Of a stretch of 64,000 bases of DNA, positions 36,109 to 46,130 are shown in pieces. Under the pieces are notes generated by a model that did not search any database, was not told where the DNA came from, and saw only the letters and a list, made by a program, of their open reading frames with translations. Origin of the DNA: Sediminicola sp037203765 (GTDB lineage Bacteria > Bacteroidota > Bacteroidia > Flavobacteriales > Flavobacteriaceae); NCBI RefSeq assembly GCF_037203765.1, contig NZ_JBBCAS010000003.1:186001-250000 (forward strand), given 5' to 3'. A program made the translations under genes and the position numbers. Each line of letters begins with the position of its first letter. Positions within the stretch are counted from its first letter, which is position 1.

Positions 36109-39100
36109 ATGAAAAAAAAATACTTTTCTCATAGTTGGTCATTGATTATCATGGCAATGCTCTCCCTGAATGCTGTTCTTTATGGTCAGATTAATTTTAA
36201 TGTTACCGGTTTAAACGGAGAGAACCTCAATAACCCCACTTCCCTCGCATTTGGCCCAGATGGGAAATTATATGTATCCCAGCAAGATGGTAAAATTCTT
36301 CAATATACCGTAAGTCGAGACAATGCATCCCCCGGAAATGGAAGTTATACCGTCACATCCACGAGCACCATCAACTCAATAAAAAATAATGTTCCCAATC
36401 ACAATGATGATGGCTCAAATAATACTATACAACAAAGGCAAGTAACAGGAATTTATGTGGCAGGTACTGCTACCAATCCCATATTGTATGTCTCTTCCTC
36501 TGATTGGCGGATTTCTGTTGGAGTTGATTCTGGTCTCGATACCAATTCCGGTGTTCTTTCCAAATTGACATGGAACGGCAGTTCTTGGATAAAAGTTGAT
36601 CTGGTAAGGGGCCTGCCCCGTTGTGAGGAAAACCATTCGACCAATGGGATGGATATTTTTACAAAAAACGGCAATACGTATCTTTTGTTGCAGCAAGGAG
36701 GTAACACCAACAAAGGGGCTCCGTCCAACAATTTCTCTGGTACTTCGGAAACATTTTTATCGAGTTCCATTTTGATCATTAATCTTACGCAGCTTGAGGG
36801 CATGCCCGAATATACAGACCCTCGTTCAGGGACAAAATATGTATATGATTTACCAACTCTTGATGATCCCTCAAGAACCAATATTACAAATACTAATTCT
36901 AATTTTCCGTATCAGCTAGGGCATCCAATGTACAACGCGACTATAGATTCTGGTGATCCTTTCGGAGGAAATAATAGCTTGAACCAGGCCTTTACAGAAG
37001 AGGGAGGGCCTGTCCAGATATTCTCGCCGGGGTATAGAAATGCCTACGATGTGGTGGTGACACAGAATAATAAAATATACACCAGTGATAACGGGCCAAA
37101 TACCAATTGGGGAGGGGTACCGGTAATTTTTAATAGTAATGGAACTGTCAAAACAACCAACGGTATACTAAACCCATCCTCTACAGATTATATTACCAAT
37201 GATTTCAACGAGAATGGGAGTGGTGTTATAGGTGATGCCTTGCATTTGGTAGGAACTATCAATGATGCCAATAATAATTATTATGGAGGTCATCCAGTAC
37301 CCATACGTGCATTCCCTTCCCGGGCAAAGGTCCGCAAATACGAAAAAAATGGGAGCACTTGGTCATCGGTACCATCTGCGGGATATAATCTTGCAGACCT
37401 TTTGACTGGGGTTCGCGGTTATTTTAAACAATCGTTTTCAATTAATGATTTTCCTGATGATAACCGTCAAGGGGAGTATCTGTCAGGAAATGAAAACTCC
37501 AGTAAAGTTAAAATATTGGATGTGATCAATTCATCTACCAATGGAATATGCGAGTATACTGCTTCAAATTTTGGTGGGGCTATGCTCGGAAATATTTTAA
37601 CGGCTTCATTTAACGGAACTATTAATAGATATAATTTAAATGCAGCAGGGGACGGTTTTACCAACCAAAATACTTCCTTATTCAGTGGTTTTGGTTCAGA
37701 ACCGTTGGATGTAATTGCGCAAGGAGATAACGATCCATTTCCGGGAACCGTATGGGCAGCAACCTACGGGGCCAATAACATTACTATTTTCGAACCTGCC
37801 GATTTTAACAACGATTGTATATCGGATCCCAATGATCCAAATTTTGTGGGATCAGCAGACTCTGATAATGATGGTTATACAAACCAAGATGAAGTAGAGA
37901 ATGGTACAAACCCTTGTAATGGGGGAGACAAGCCAAAAGACAATGATGGGGACTTCATTTCAGACTTGAATGACGATGATGATGATAATGATGGTATAGC
38001 AGATCTGTTGGATGCATTTCAATGGGATGCCAATAATGGCACCACAACGAACATGCCTATAGGTTATCCTTTTTGGAACAATGATCCTGGCACGGGTTAT
38101 GCTGGCCTTGGTTTTACGGGTTGGATGACCAATGGGCAAACTGACTATTTGGAAACCTATGATCCGCAGGACCTAGCATTTGGTGGTGCTGGGGGAGCCG
38201 CAACTTTGGAAAGAGTAACTTCAGGGGACGCATATCAAGGAGTTAACAATCAAGAAAATGCTTTTCAGTTTGGTATTAACGTAGACAACACCTCACCATC
38301 ATTCACAGTACATTCAAAATTACTAGGGCCATTTTTTGGAAACCCAAGCGTCAACCCCTTGGATTTTGCATCACAGGGAATTTATATTGGTACAGGGGAT
38401 CAGGATAATTATTTGAAAGTTGTAGTTAGTAAGGGGTTGGCCTCTGGGGGTACTATTTCAGGTATAGAAGTGGCATTGGAGACCAATGGGAATATCAATA
38501 GTACGTCCTATGATTTTTTTGACCTTACGGCAATCGGGTCATCAATAGATTTGTTCATAGCAGTAAATCCGTCTTTAGGAACTGCACAACCTTATTATTC
38601 AATGGATGGTGGAACCACGTTGAATATTATCGGTGGACCTATCAATTTACCATCTAGTTTCTTAGATCCGAATGATAACAAGGGGATGGCAGTTGGCATT
38701 ATTTCAACTTCAACAGGAGTTGCTCCGGAATTTGCGGCCACCTGGGATTTTATCAATGTCCTTCCTGATAGTTCAGTAAGCGAACTGCGTTTCAATGCAG
38801 GAGGCCCGGCCATTACTCATAGTGGGTTGGATTTTTCAGCGGATGGAAATTTCGTAGGAGGCCAATCGTATAGTAATGCAAATGCGCAGGTACCTGAAAT
38901 GTACAAAACAGAACGAAGTTCTCCAACCAAAACCTTTCAATACAATATACCTCTTGCAAATGGTAATTACACGGTAATCCTTCATTTTGCTGAAATTTAT
39001 TGGGGGGCCACAGGGGGCGGAACAGGTGGAATAGGGAAACGTGTATTCGATGTGAATATAGAGGGGAATCTAGTAATGGATAATTACGATATCTATGCGG

Positions 39101-42100
39101 ATGTGGGTGCAGAAACAGTGGTCACCAAATCATTTGATGTGGATCTTCAGGATGGCTCACTAAATATAAACTTTTCTGCCTTGGCAGGTGTTGGGGGAAT
39201 CGACCAGCCTAAATTGTCTGCTTTGGAAATCATTGAAAATAATACACAATATCCACCAATTGTTGTAAGTCCCATTGGCGACCAGATAAATGAAGAGGGG
39301 GATATTTCAAATCTTAGTGTTTCCGCTACCGGTGGAAACCCACAAGCTAATTTTTCTTATAGTATTTCGGGTCAGCCTACGGGAATTAACATTGAACCTA
39401 CCAATGGTCAGATATATGGAACCTTAGCTACGGGTAGTAATGGAGTATATTCGGTATCGGTTACCGTGGCCAAACCTGGATCAACGACAGTGACCATAGG
39501 ATTTAACTGGACAATTGGGATCAGTTGGGCAAACAAAACCAATAATGGCAACTATACCGCAAGGCACGAATGTTCCTTTGTACAGGCAGGGGATAAGTTT
39601 TATCTGATGGGGGGACGGGAAAACCCCAAAACCTTGGATATCTATGATTATAAGAGCAATAGTTGGACTTCCCTATCTAATTCAGCACCTCAAGATTTCA
39701 ACCATTTTCAGGCGACAGAATATCAAGGCCTTATTTGGGTTATTGGTGCCTTTAAAACCAACGCCTATCCAAATGAGTTATCCGCTGATCATATTTGGGC
39801 ATTTGACCCAGCAACACAAACTTGGATTCAAGGTGCTGAAATACCTGCAGGCAGAAAACGTGGTTCTTCCGGGTTAGTGGTTTATAACGATAAATTTTAT
39901 GTAGTTGGTGGCAACTCCATCGGTCATGATGGGGGATTTGTTCCATGGTTTGATGAATATGATCCGGCAACCAATACATGGACTACATTAACCAATGCCC
40001 CACGGGCAAGGGATCATTTTCATGCCGTAGTGATAGGGGACAAACTTTATGCGGCAGGTGGGCGACTCACAGATTACCCTGACAATGTATTTAATCAGAC
40101 AATTTCAGAGGTGGATGTTTATGATTTTACCAACAATTCATGGAGTACGCTACCATCAAACCAAAATATACCAACACAAAGGGCGGGAGCAGCTGCGGTA
40201 AATTTGAACAACAAATTGATCGTGATTGGAGGAGAAAATGGAAATAATACCAATGCGCTTAAGACAACAGAGCAGTTCGATCCCAGTACTGGAACATGGT
40301 CGCAATTGCCCGATCTTAATAATCAACGTCATGGAACCCAAGCTATTGTTTCTGGTACTGGGATTTTTATAACCGCCGGTTCTCCAACCCGTGGTGGTGG
40401 CAACCAAAAGAATATGGAAGTCTTGGGAGCTGATAATCCAAGTGGAGTTGCCAGTGTTGCAAGCATATTATCTGTTCCCAGCAACGTACAAATTGAAGTG
40501 GGTAACATTAGCATCGTTTCTTTGGATATAACCGGTGGCAATAATGGTGTGATCATTAAATCTATGTCCTTGTCCGGACCCAATGCAGCTGAATTTAATA
40601 TTAGTTCCGGGAAGCTTACGAACAGCTTACTAAAACCGAACAGTACGCATCCCTTAGAACTGGAATTTACCGGATCTACCGAAGGGCAATCCGCAATTCT
40701 TACCATAAATTATGGAGCCAACCTCGTAAAACAGATTAATTTACAAAGTGGCGCAGCACCACCCCAAAGTGGTGTTATAGGTTTTACCTTGGTCAATGCC
40801 GACACGGACTTAGATCTGCTGAACCTTTCGGAGGGAATACAGATAGACCAAAATAATACCCAGGGTATAGGCTTAAATATACGCGCCAATACAAGTCCAG
40901 TTACCGTAGGCAGTGTTTTCTTATCCATTTCAGGGCCCGTAAATAACACAAGAGTTGAAAATGTAGCGGTCTATGCGCTTTTTGGGAATATTGGACCCGA
41001 TTATACGGCTGTACCGTTACCGTTAGGTGATTACACCATAAGCGCTACAGCATATAGTGGGTCTGGACAGACAGGAAATAATTTAGGATCCCTTACGTAT
41101 CAATTTTCCATAGTAAACCAAGCTAATTCGTGTTGGGGTGATTTGGCCAATGCTGGGGAAAGTCGTTTGGAAGCACCAAGTGCCAAAGTCAACGATAAGC
41201 TTTATGTCTTTGGAGGCTTTATTGAAAATCTGCTTGTGACTGGTGCAACGGAAATTTATGATTCAACTAATGATACGTGGAGCACAGGTGCCCCCATGCC
41301 CTTACCGGCGACACATATGGGCGTAGTTGCCGTAACGAATGACATTTGGGTAATTGGTGGTTTTTTAGGGGATCATCCCGGTACAGCAACCGATAAAGTC
41401 CAAATATATAATACCATTACCAATAGTTGGTCCTATGGACCTGATTTACCGGCCCTAAGAGGATCAGGTACCGCTGCCTTGAACGGAAGGAAGATTCATT
41501 TTTTTGGTGGGCTTTTACCAGATAGGAATACAGATGTGGGAGAACATTATGTTTTGGATTTGGACAACTTAAATAACGGATGGACCCCAGCTGCACCACT
41601 ACCAAACCCTAGAAATCATTTAGGTTCTGCAACCATCAACGGAATAATTTATGCCATTGGTGGGCAGTTTGGTCACGATAATGGTGTTGCGGACCAAAAA
41701 TATGTACATGCTTATAATCCTATCACCGATATATGGACGCAAATGGCAGATTTACCGGTAGCCAGATCTCATTTTGAACCAGGAATAGCAACTCATAACG
41801 GAAATATTATCATTGTTGGCGGTAGACAGGGTGAATTTATTTTTGATGATGTTACAAAATATGATCCACAGTTAAACCAATGGACAGAGCTTTGTAAATT
41901 GCCAGAACCATTGTTGGCTCCGGCAGCCAAGATTTTTGATGATCGGCTTGTTGTTGCAAATGGTGGAGTAAACGGTATTTGTTGTCCGTCCAATACAACG
42001 AGATGGCTACAGTTGGAACCGGCAACAAATCAACCTCCTTTGGCGGTAATTGGCGCTTCTACTATATCAGGCGATGCCCCTTTAACAGTTAATTTTACGG

Positions 42101-45090
42101 GGAGTAACTCAACCGATGATAATTTTGATGGGACAGGCACATTGAATTACTCATGGACTTTTGGTGATGGCAATACCTCAACAGAAAGTAATCCTACACA
42201 TACATTCAATGGTATTGGAATCTTCAATGTAGATTTGGTTGTAACAGATGGTGGCGGACTTACCAATCTATCTTCCTTGAGTATCACAGTTAATGATCCC
42301 TTGGTTAATCAATCACCTACGGCAGTGGCCACTGGGACACCAAATGGAACAACGCCATTTCAAATTGATTTTTCCAGTACGGGATCGGATGATCCTGATG
42401 GAAATGTGGTGGGATATGCGTGGGATTTTGGTGATGGCGTCGGAACTTCATCGGAAGAAAATCCAACCTATACCTATGCTGCTGCGGGGTTCTTCACTGT
42501 TACCCTAGTGGTTACCGATAATGATGGAGATACTGGATCAACCAGTATACAAGTGGAGGCCAGTGACCCTAATCAGAATGGGGTTGTAAGCATGACATTG
42601 GTAAATGCCGATGCTGATACGGATTTATTTGGTCTGACCCCGAATATGCAGATAAATCAGGCTACTGTTCAAGGCCTAGGATTGAATATCAGGGCCAATA
42701 CCAATCCTGCCGTTGTGGGCAGTGTTTTTCTTTCCATTACGGGACCTGTTACCAATACACGTGTAGAGAATGTTGCCGTATATGCTCTTTTTGGCAATAA
42801 TGGATCGAACTATTTTGCAGTTCCTTTTCCTTTAGGGAACTATACCGTAAGTGCAACGGCATACAGTGGTTCAAACCAAAGTGGAACAAATCTTGGGACC
42901 CTAACCCGATCATTTTCGGTAGTCAGCCAGGGTGGTGGTAACTTACCGCCCGTAGCAGTTGCCAATGGAATCCCCAATAATACGACACCACTCCAGATTG
43001 ATTTTTCTAGCGCAGGTTCAGGTGATTCGGATGGCAATATTGTAAGTTATGCGTGGGATTTTGGTGATGGAATCGGTACATCAACCGAAGAGAATCCATC
43101 CTACACCTATGCTTCATCGGGCACATATAATGTAACGCTAACAGTTACAGATGACGATCTTGAAACAGGGACAACAAGCATTCAAATAAACTTCGGTAAT
43201 CCACCAAATATTACCAATCCCTTAACTCAGAATAATATAGAAGGGGATGTTATTGCTTTACAAATAGAGGCTACGGATGAAAGTACAAACCTGACCTATA
43301 GTGCAACTGGTTTACCACCAACCCTTTCAATAGATCAAAATACAGGTTTGATAAGTGGAACTATTTCATCCGGAAGTGGGGGAGGAGGATTTTTGGAAAG
43401 CAATGGACTGGTGGTTATCGAAAGTGAATCGGCTACATTGGTTCCAACATGGAGTTTAACAGCGCAAAGTGGAGCAACAGGAATAATCGCCGGATCTAAT
43501 CATTTTAATTCACAGAATGGAGGAACCTTGTCCTATGTTGTCAATATTTCAACTCCAGGGGTATACCGTTTTAACTGGAGAAGTTTTTTTAGTGGAAGCA
43601 TTTCATCTGATGAAAATGACAATTGGCTAAGATTCCCCAATAACAATGATGTTTGGTTCTTTGGATTTAAAGGCGCTCCAAGCAGTGAAGCAAGTTTAAT
43701 TTCAAACTTACAAGGCAGTCAAACAAATATTGTGTTTCCAGTTGGTAGTTCCAGAGTATCTGCAACAACTACACCCGAAGGTTCTTCAAGTAATGGTTAC
43801 TTTAAAATATGGCGAAGCAGCGGTAGTTCAGGAGTTTATGACTGGCAAGCGAGGACCAGTGATAATGATGCTCACAATATTTATGTATGGTTTGTAAATC
43901 CCGGTACCTATACCATGGAGATTTCTGAGCGTTCTGCGGGCCATGCGATTGACAAAATAGCACTGTACAAGGTAGATGGGCCTTCATATACCAATGCCCA
44001 ACTCACGGCTTTTGCAGAATCACCCAATGGGACTGTTGGTGCATCAGAAAATAGTCCCTATAATGTGGAAATTACTGTTATGGACGATGATATTACTTCA
44101 AATTCGTCTTCAGTTCAATTCGATTGGATTGTTTGGGCCAATATTAATCAGCCTCCCAACGCCATTGCCACTGCCAATCCTATGAATGGAGTGGCGCCTT
44201 TAACGGTTAATTTTACCGGAAGCAATTCTACGGATAATTCGGGTATAGTTGGTTATCAATGGAATTTTGGAGATGGTACACCTACTTCTTCCCAAAGAAA
44301 TCCTTCCCATGTGTATGTCAATTCTGGGACTTATAATGCGGTACTCACTGTAACGGATGATGACGGTTTTCAGGACACTGCCACAATAACTATAAATGTT
44401 AATAGTACAACGCAAAACGGGGTAATAAGCTTTTCATTGGTAGATGCTGACCAAGATGTAGATTTATTGAATCTTGTAAACAACCAACAGATCAATGAGT
44501 CCATTACCTCTGGAAAAACAATTAACATCAGGGCCAATACAAATCCCGCCGCTGTTGGAAGTGTAAGGCTTACCTTAACAGGGCCTGTGAGCAATGCCCG
44601 AACCGAGAATGTGGCCCCTTATGCCTTATTCGGAGACAGTAGTGGCAATTATTCGGGAGTGTTATTTCCATTGGGCAATTATACGATAACCGCAACAGCC
44701 TATAGCGGGTCCAATCTTGGTGGAAACAACCTTGGAACACTGTCCCAATCTTTTTCGATAGTTAGTTCGGCCAAGGGAAATACTAAAGACGGTATCACGG
44801 GGCTGGGTGATGAAAGTCAGGGAAGGGAAAATCACACCCTTAGACATTATCCCAACCCTTCTTCAGTAAATACGGAGATTGCAATTTCCGATCCGCAGAT
44901 AATCGTAAAGGACATTTATATCCGAGATATCAGTGGTCGATTGATTGCCCGGTACGATGCCGCGAAAATTAAAAAAGGAGAAGGAATCTATGAATTTAAT
45001 GTGTCAGGTCTAGAAAATGGGATTTACCTGGTTAGCCTAGTTAATGGTTCAGCCACCGTAATGAGCTATAAGTTGGTAGTCCGTAAATAA
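36109..45090 (+). CDS. Second giant T9SS-secreted multidomain protein, paralogue of the first
   Basis: A 2993-residue protein with a signal peptide (about 1-27) and the same propeller (to about 570; EENHSTNGMDIF, FSPGYRNAYDVVVT). TSP3 loops (584-634), a lectin-like sandwich (641-886), one malectin (890-1045), a putative Ig (1048-1138) and Kelch (1139-1445) follow. It then differs from its paralogue. A roughly 118-residue module starting G-V-(I/V)-x-(F/M)-(T/S)-L-V occurs three times (about 1554-1673, 2157-2276, 2770-2888), and a second Kelch block lies at 1675-1970. PKD domains are at about 1974-2156, 2281-2361 and 2681-2766. A carbohydrate-binding-like module (2428-2624) and a type A T9SS domain (2911-2993; HYPNPSS start) are also present. 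Its stop lies 3 bp from the convergent phosphatase gene. Role inferred as adhesin or polysaccharide-binding surface protein. Confidence 0.88.
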   Translation: MKKKYFSHSWSLIIMAMLSLNAVLYGQINFNVTGLNGENLNNPTSLAFGPDGKLYVSQQDGKILQYTVSRDNASPGNGSYTVTSTSTINSIKNNVPNHNDDGSNNTIQQRQVTGIYVAGTATNPILYVSSSDWRISVGVDSGLDTNSGVLSKLTWNGSSWIKVDLVRGLPRCEENHSTNGMDIFTKNGNTYLLLQQGGNTNKGAPSNNFSGTSETFLSSSILIINLTQLEGMPEYTDPRSGTKYVYDLPTLDDPSRTNITNTNSNFPYQLGHPMYNATIDSGDPFGGNNSLNQAFTEEGGPVQIFSPGYRNAYDVVVTQNNKIYTSDNGPNTNWGGVPVIFNSNGTVKTTNGILNPSSTDYITNDFNENGSGVIGDALHLVGTINDANNNYYGGHPVPIRAFPSRAKVRKYEKNGSTWSSVPSAGYNLADLLTGVRGYFKQSFSINDFPDDNRQGEYLSGNENSSKVKILDVINSSTNGICEYTASNFGGAMLGNILTASFNGTINRYNLNAAGDGFTNQNTSLFSGFGSEPLDVIAQGDNDPFPGTVWAATYGANNITIFEPADFNNDCISDPNDPNFVGSADSDNDGYTNQDEVENGTNPCNGGDKPKDNDGDFISDLNDDDDDNDGIADLLDAFQWDANNGTTTNMPIGYPFWNNDPGTGYAGLGFTGWMTNGQTDYLETYDPQDLAFGGAGGAATLERVTSGDAYQGVNNQENAFQFGINVDNTSPSFTVHSKLLGPFFGNPSVNPLDFASQGIYIGTGDQDNYLKVVVSKGLASGGTISGIEVALETNGNINSTSYDFFDLTAIGSSIDLFIAVNPSLGTAQPYYSMDGGTTLNIIGGPINLPSSFLDPNDNKGMAVGIISTSTGVAPEFAATWDFINVLPDSSVSELRFNAGGPAITHSGLDFSADGNFVGGQSYSNANAQVPEMYKTERSSPTKTFQYNIPLANGNYTVILHFAEIYWGATGGGTGGIGKRVFDVNIEGNLVMDNYDIYADVGAETVVTKSFDVDLQDGSLNINFSALAGVGGIDQPKLSALEIIENNTQYPPIVVSPIGDQINEEGDISNLSVSATGGNPQANFSYSISGQPTGINIEPTNGQIYGTLATGSNGVYSVSVTVAKPGSTTVTIGFNWTIGISWANKTNNGNYTARHECSFVQAGDKFYLMGGRENPKTLDIYDYKSNSWTSLSNSAPQDFNHFQATEYQGLIWVIGAFKTNAYPNELSADHIWAFDPATQTWIQGAEIPAGRKRGSSGLVVYNDKFYVVGGNSIGHDGGFVPWFDEYDPATNTWTTLTNAPRARDHFHAVVIGDKLYAAGGRLTDYPDNVFNQTISEVDVYDFTNNSWSTLPSNQNIPTQRAGAAAVNLNNKLIVIGGENGNNTNALKTTEQFDPSTGTWSQLPDLNNQRHGTQAIVSGTGIFITAGSPTRGGGNQKNMEVLGADNPSGVASVASILSVPSNVQIEVGNISIVSLDITGGNNGVIIKSMSLSGPNAAEFNISSGKLTNSLLKPNSTHPLELEFTGSTEGQSAILTINYGANLVKQINLQSGAAPPQSGVIGFTLVNADTDLDLLNLSEGIQIDQNNTQGIGLNIRANTSPVTVGSVFLSISGPVNNTRVENVAVYALFGNIGPDYTAVPLPLGDYTISATAYSGSGQTGNNLGSLTYQFSIVNQANSCWGDLANAGESRLEAPSAKVNDKLYVFGGFIENLLVTGATEIYDSTNDTWSTGAPMPLPATHMGVVAVTNDIWVIGGFLGDHPGTATDKVQIYNTITNSWSYGPDLPALRGSGTAALNGRKIHFFGGLLPDRNTDVGEHYVLDLDNLNNGWTPAAPLPNPRNHLGSATINGIIYAIGGQFGHDNGVADQKYVHAYNPITDIWTQMADLPVARSHFEPGIATHNGNIIIVGGRQGEFIFDDVTKYDPQLNQWTELCKLPEPLLAPAAKIFDDRLVVANGGVNGICCPSNTTRWLQLEPATNQPPLAVIGASTISGDAPLTVNFTGSNSTDDNFDGTGTLNYSWTFGDGNTSTESNPTHTFNGIGIFNVDLVVTDGGGLTNLSSLSITVNDPLVNQSPTAVATGTPNGTTPFQIDFSSTGSDDPDGNVVGYAWDFGDGVGTSSEENPTYTYAAAGFFTVTLVVTDNDGDTGSTSIQVEASDPNQNGVVSMTLVNADADTDLFGLTPNMQINQATVQGLGLNIRANTNPAVVGSVFLSITGPVTNTRVENVAVYALFGNNGSNYFAVPFPLGNYTVSATAYSGSNQSGTNLGTLTRSFSVVSQGGGNLPPVAVANGIPNNTTPLQIDFSSAGSGDSDGNIVSYAWDFGDGIGTSTEENPSYTYASSGTYNVTLTVTDDDLETGTTSIQINFGNPPNITNPLTQNNIEGDVIALQIEATDESTNLTYSATGLPPTLSIDQNTGLISGTISSGSGGGGFLESNGLVVIESESATLVPTWSLTAQSGATGIIAGSNHFNSQNGGTLSYVVNISTPGVYRFNWRSFFSGSISSDENDNWLRFPNNNDVWFFGFKGAPSSEASLISNLQGSQTNIVFPVGSSRVSATTTPEGSSSNGYFKIWRSSGSSGVYDWQARTSDNDAHNIYVWFVNPGTYTMEISERSAGHAIDKIALYKVDGPSYTNAQLTAFAESPNGTVGASENSPYNVEITVMDDDITSNSSSVQFDWIVWANINQPPNAIATANPMNGVAPLTVNFTGSNSTDNSGIVGYQWNFGDGTPTSSQRNPSHVYVNSGTYNAVLTVTDDDGFQDTATITINVNSTTQNGVISFSLVDADQDVDLLNLVNNQQINESITSGKTINIRANTNPAAVGSVRLTLTGPVSNARTENVAPYALFGDSSGNYSGVLFPLGNYTITATAYSGSNLGGNNLGTLSQSFSIVSSAKGNTKDGITGLGDESQGRENHTLRHYPNPSSVNTEIAISDPQIIVKDIYIRDISGRLIARYDAAKIKKGEGIYEFNVSGLENGIYLVSLVNGSATVMSYKLVVRK

Positions 45091-45093
45091 TAT

Positions 45094-45834
45094 TTAGTAG
45101 AATGTATGGATAGTTCTATCTATCAGTGGAAGGACCAGTTCCAATAGTGCATTGGTCAGTTTAATTTCTTTTAAACTTTGTATTTGATTCTGGTTATGTA
45201 CGTCAGAGGCCACAAAATCTATGAGTCCTTCATCCAATAGGTGAAGGGCTTTTTTTTGTACTTCCTTCCCATAAAACTCACTTAACGATAAAAGGTTCAT
45301 CTGGAAAAGGATGCCCTTTTTTTTATATTTTTTGAATTTCGAAGACTTCAGGTGCAGGAAATTGTATCTTTCTGGATGGGCCAAAATGGGGAAAAATCGT
45401 TTGGATGCGATTTTTTGGATCGCTTCGTCAAAATTAATGGATGGCTGTAAATATGACATTTCTACCAAAAGATAATTTTTCCGTAGCGGCATCATCTCCG
45501 CGCTATCCAATAAGGTCTCAAAATTGGCGTCTATCATGTGCTCCGCAGAAACATCGAACAACACATGCTTAAGGTCATGGTCATACAATCCCTTTTTTAG
45601 CTCATCTAAAGCAGCATGTATCGATTGGGAAGTATTAGGATAATAATTGTCCATGATATGGGGAGTTGCAATGAAATTTTTCACCCCAAATTCGGAAAAT
45701 GACCTGATTAGTGCAATAGATTCTTCCACTGTTTTGGCACCATCATCAATACCTGGAAGAATGTGGTTGTGCATGTCCACAAAATTCTCCAAATAATCTA
45801 CCAGAAATTTTTTCTTACTAAAAAATTCAAACAT
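45094..45834 (-). CDS. CpsB/YwqE-type PHP tyrosine-protein phosphatase
   Basis: About 246 residues. The PHP-fold metal motif is DMHNHILPGIDDGAKTVEES near the N-terminus, with IATPHIMDNYYPNT, VEMSYLQPSI, LAHPERYNFL and FVASDVHNQ supplying further metal ligands. These enzymes dephosphorylate the Tyr cluster of Wzc-like kinases and so cycle capsule export. The open frame reaches a TTG at 45855, but ATG at 45834 is preferred because a TATTTTTG box at 45860-45853 would start transcription only about 12 bases upstream of it. It is separated from wzc by the two giant genes and converges on the second. Confidence 0.9.
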   Translation of the reverse strand: MFEFFSKKKFLVDYLENFVDMHNHILPGIDDGAKTVEESIALIRSFSEFGVKNFIATPHIMDNYYPNTSQSIHAALDELKKGLYDHDLKHVLFDVSAEHMIDANFETLLDSAEMMPLRKNYLLVEMSYLQPSINFDEAIQKIASKRFFPILAHPERYNFLHLKSSKFKKYKKKGILFQMNLLSLSEFYGKEVQKKALHLLDEGLIDFVASDVHNQNQIQSLKEIKLTNALLELVLPLIDRTIHTFY

Positions 45835-45852
45835 CCAATGAAATTTTCGTTG

Positions 45853-45860
45853 CAAAAATA
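45853..45860 (-). promoter_or_regulatory. Candidate -7 box for the PHP phosphatase gene
   Basis: The minus strand reads TATTTTTG, an exact TAnnTTTG match, 18 bases before the ATG at 45834. No TTG is present at the normal upstream spacing. It overlaps the only alternative TTG start codon, arguing against that start. Confidence 0.4.
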
Positions 45861-46130
45861 GTGTTTCTATTTCGATAAGTTAAACTGATATAATAAAGAT
45901 TGAACCCATGTAATTGAATCTTTTTTTATGGTACATTTGTTCACTGTTGACCAATGATTGGGGCTAAAACAAGACAAATTTTGGAGGCCTTTAGTTTGGA
46001 ATACTTTCAAGGTAAAACGATTTATCATATAATTTGATACTCGGATCAGTCCATTATAATAATCTTGAAAAGATCCCACTTTTTGGTTCCTTTGCTCACT
46101 TAATTACTAAGATAATTATCTCATATCACG

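Noticed and set aside
45867..46079. 70-codon minus-strand open frame between the PHP phosphatase and ATP-grasp genes
   Set aside because: No recognisable domain, no ribosome site or promoter, composition like the surrounding intergenic DNA.
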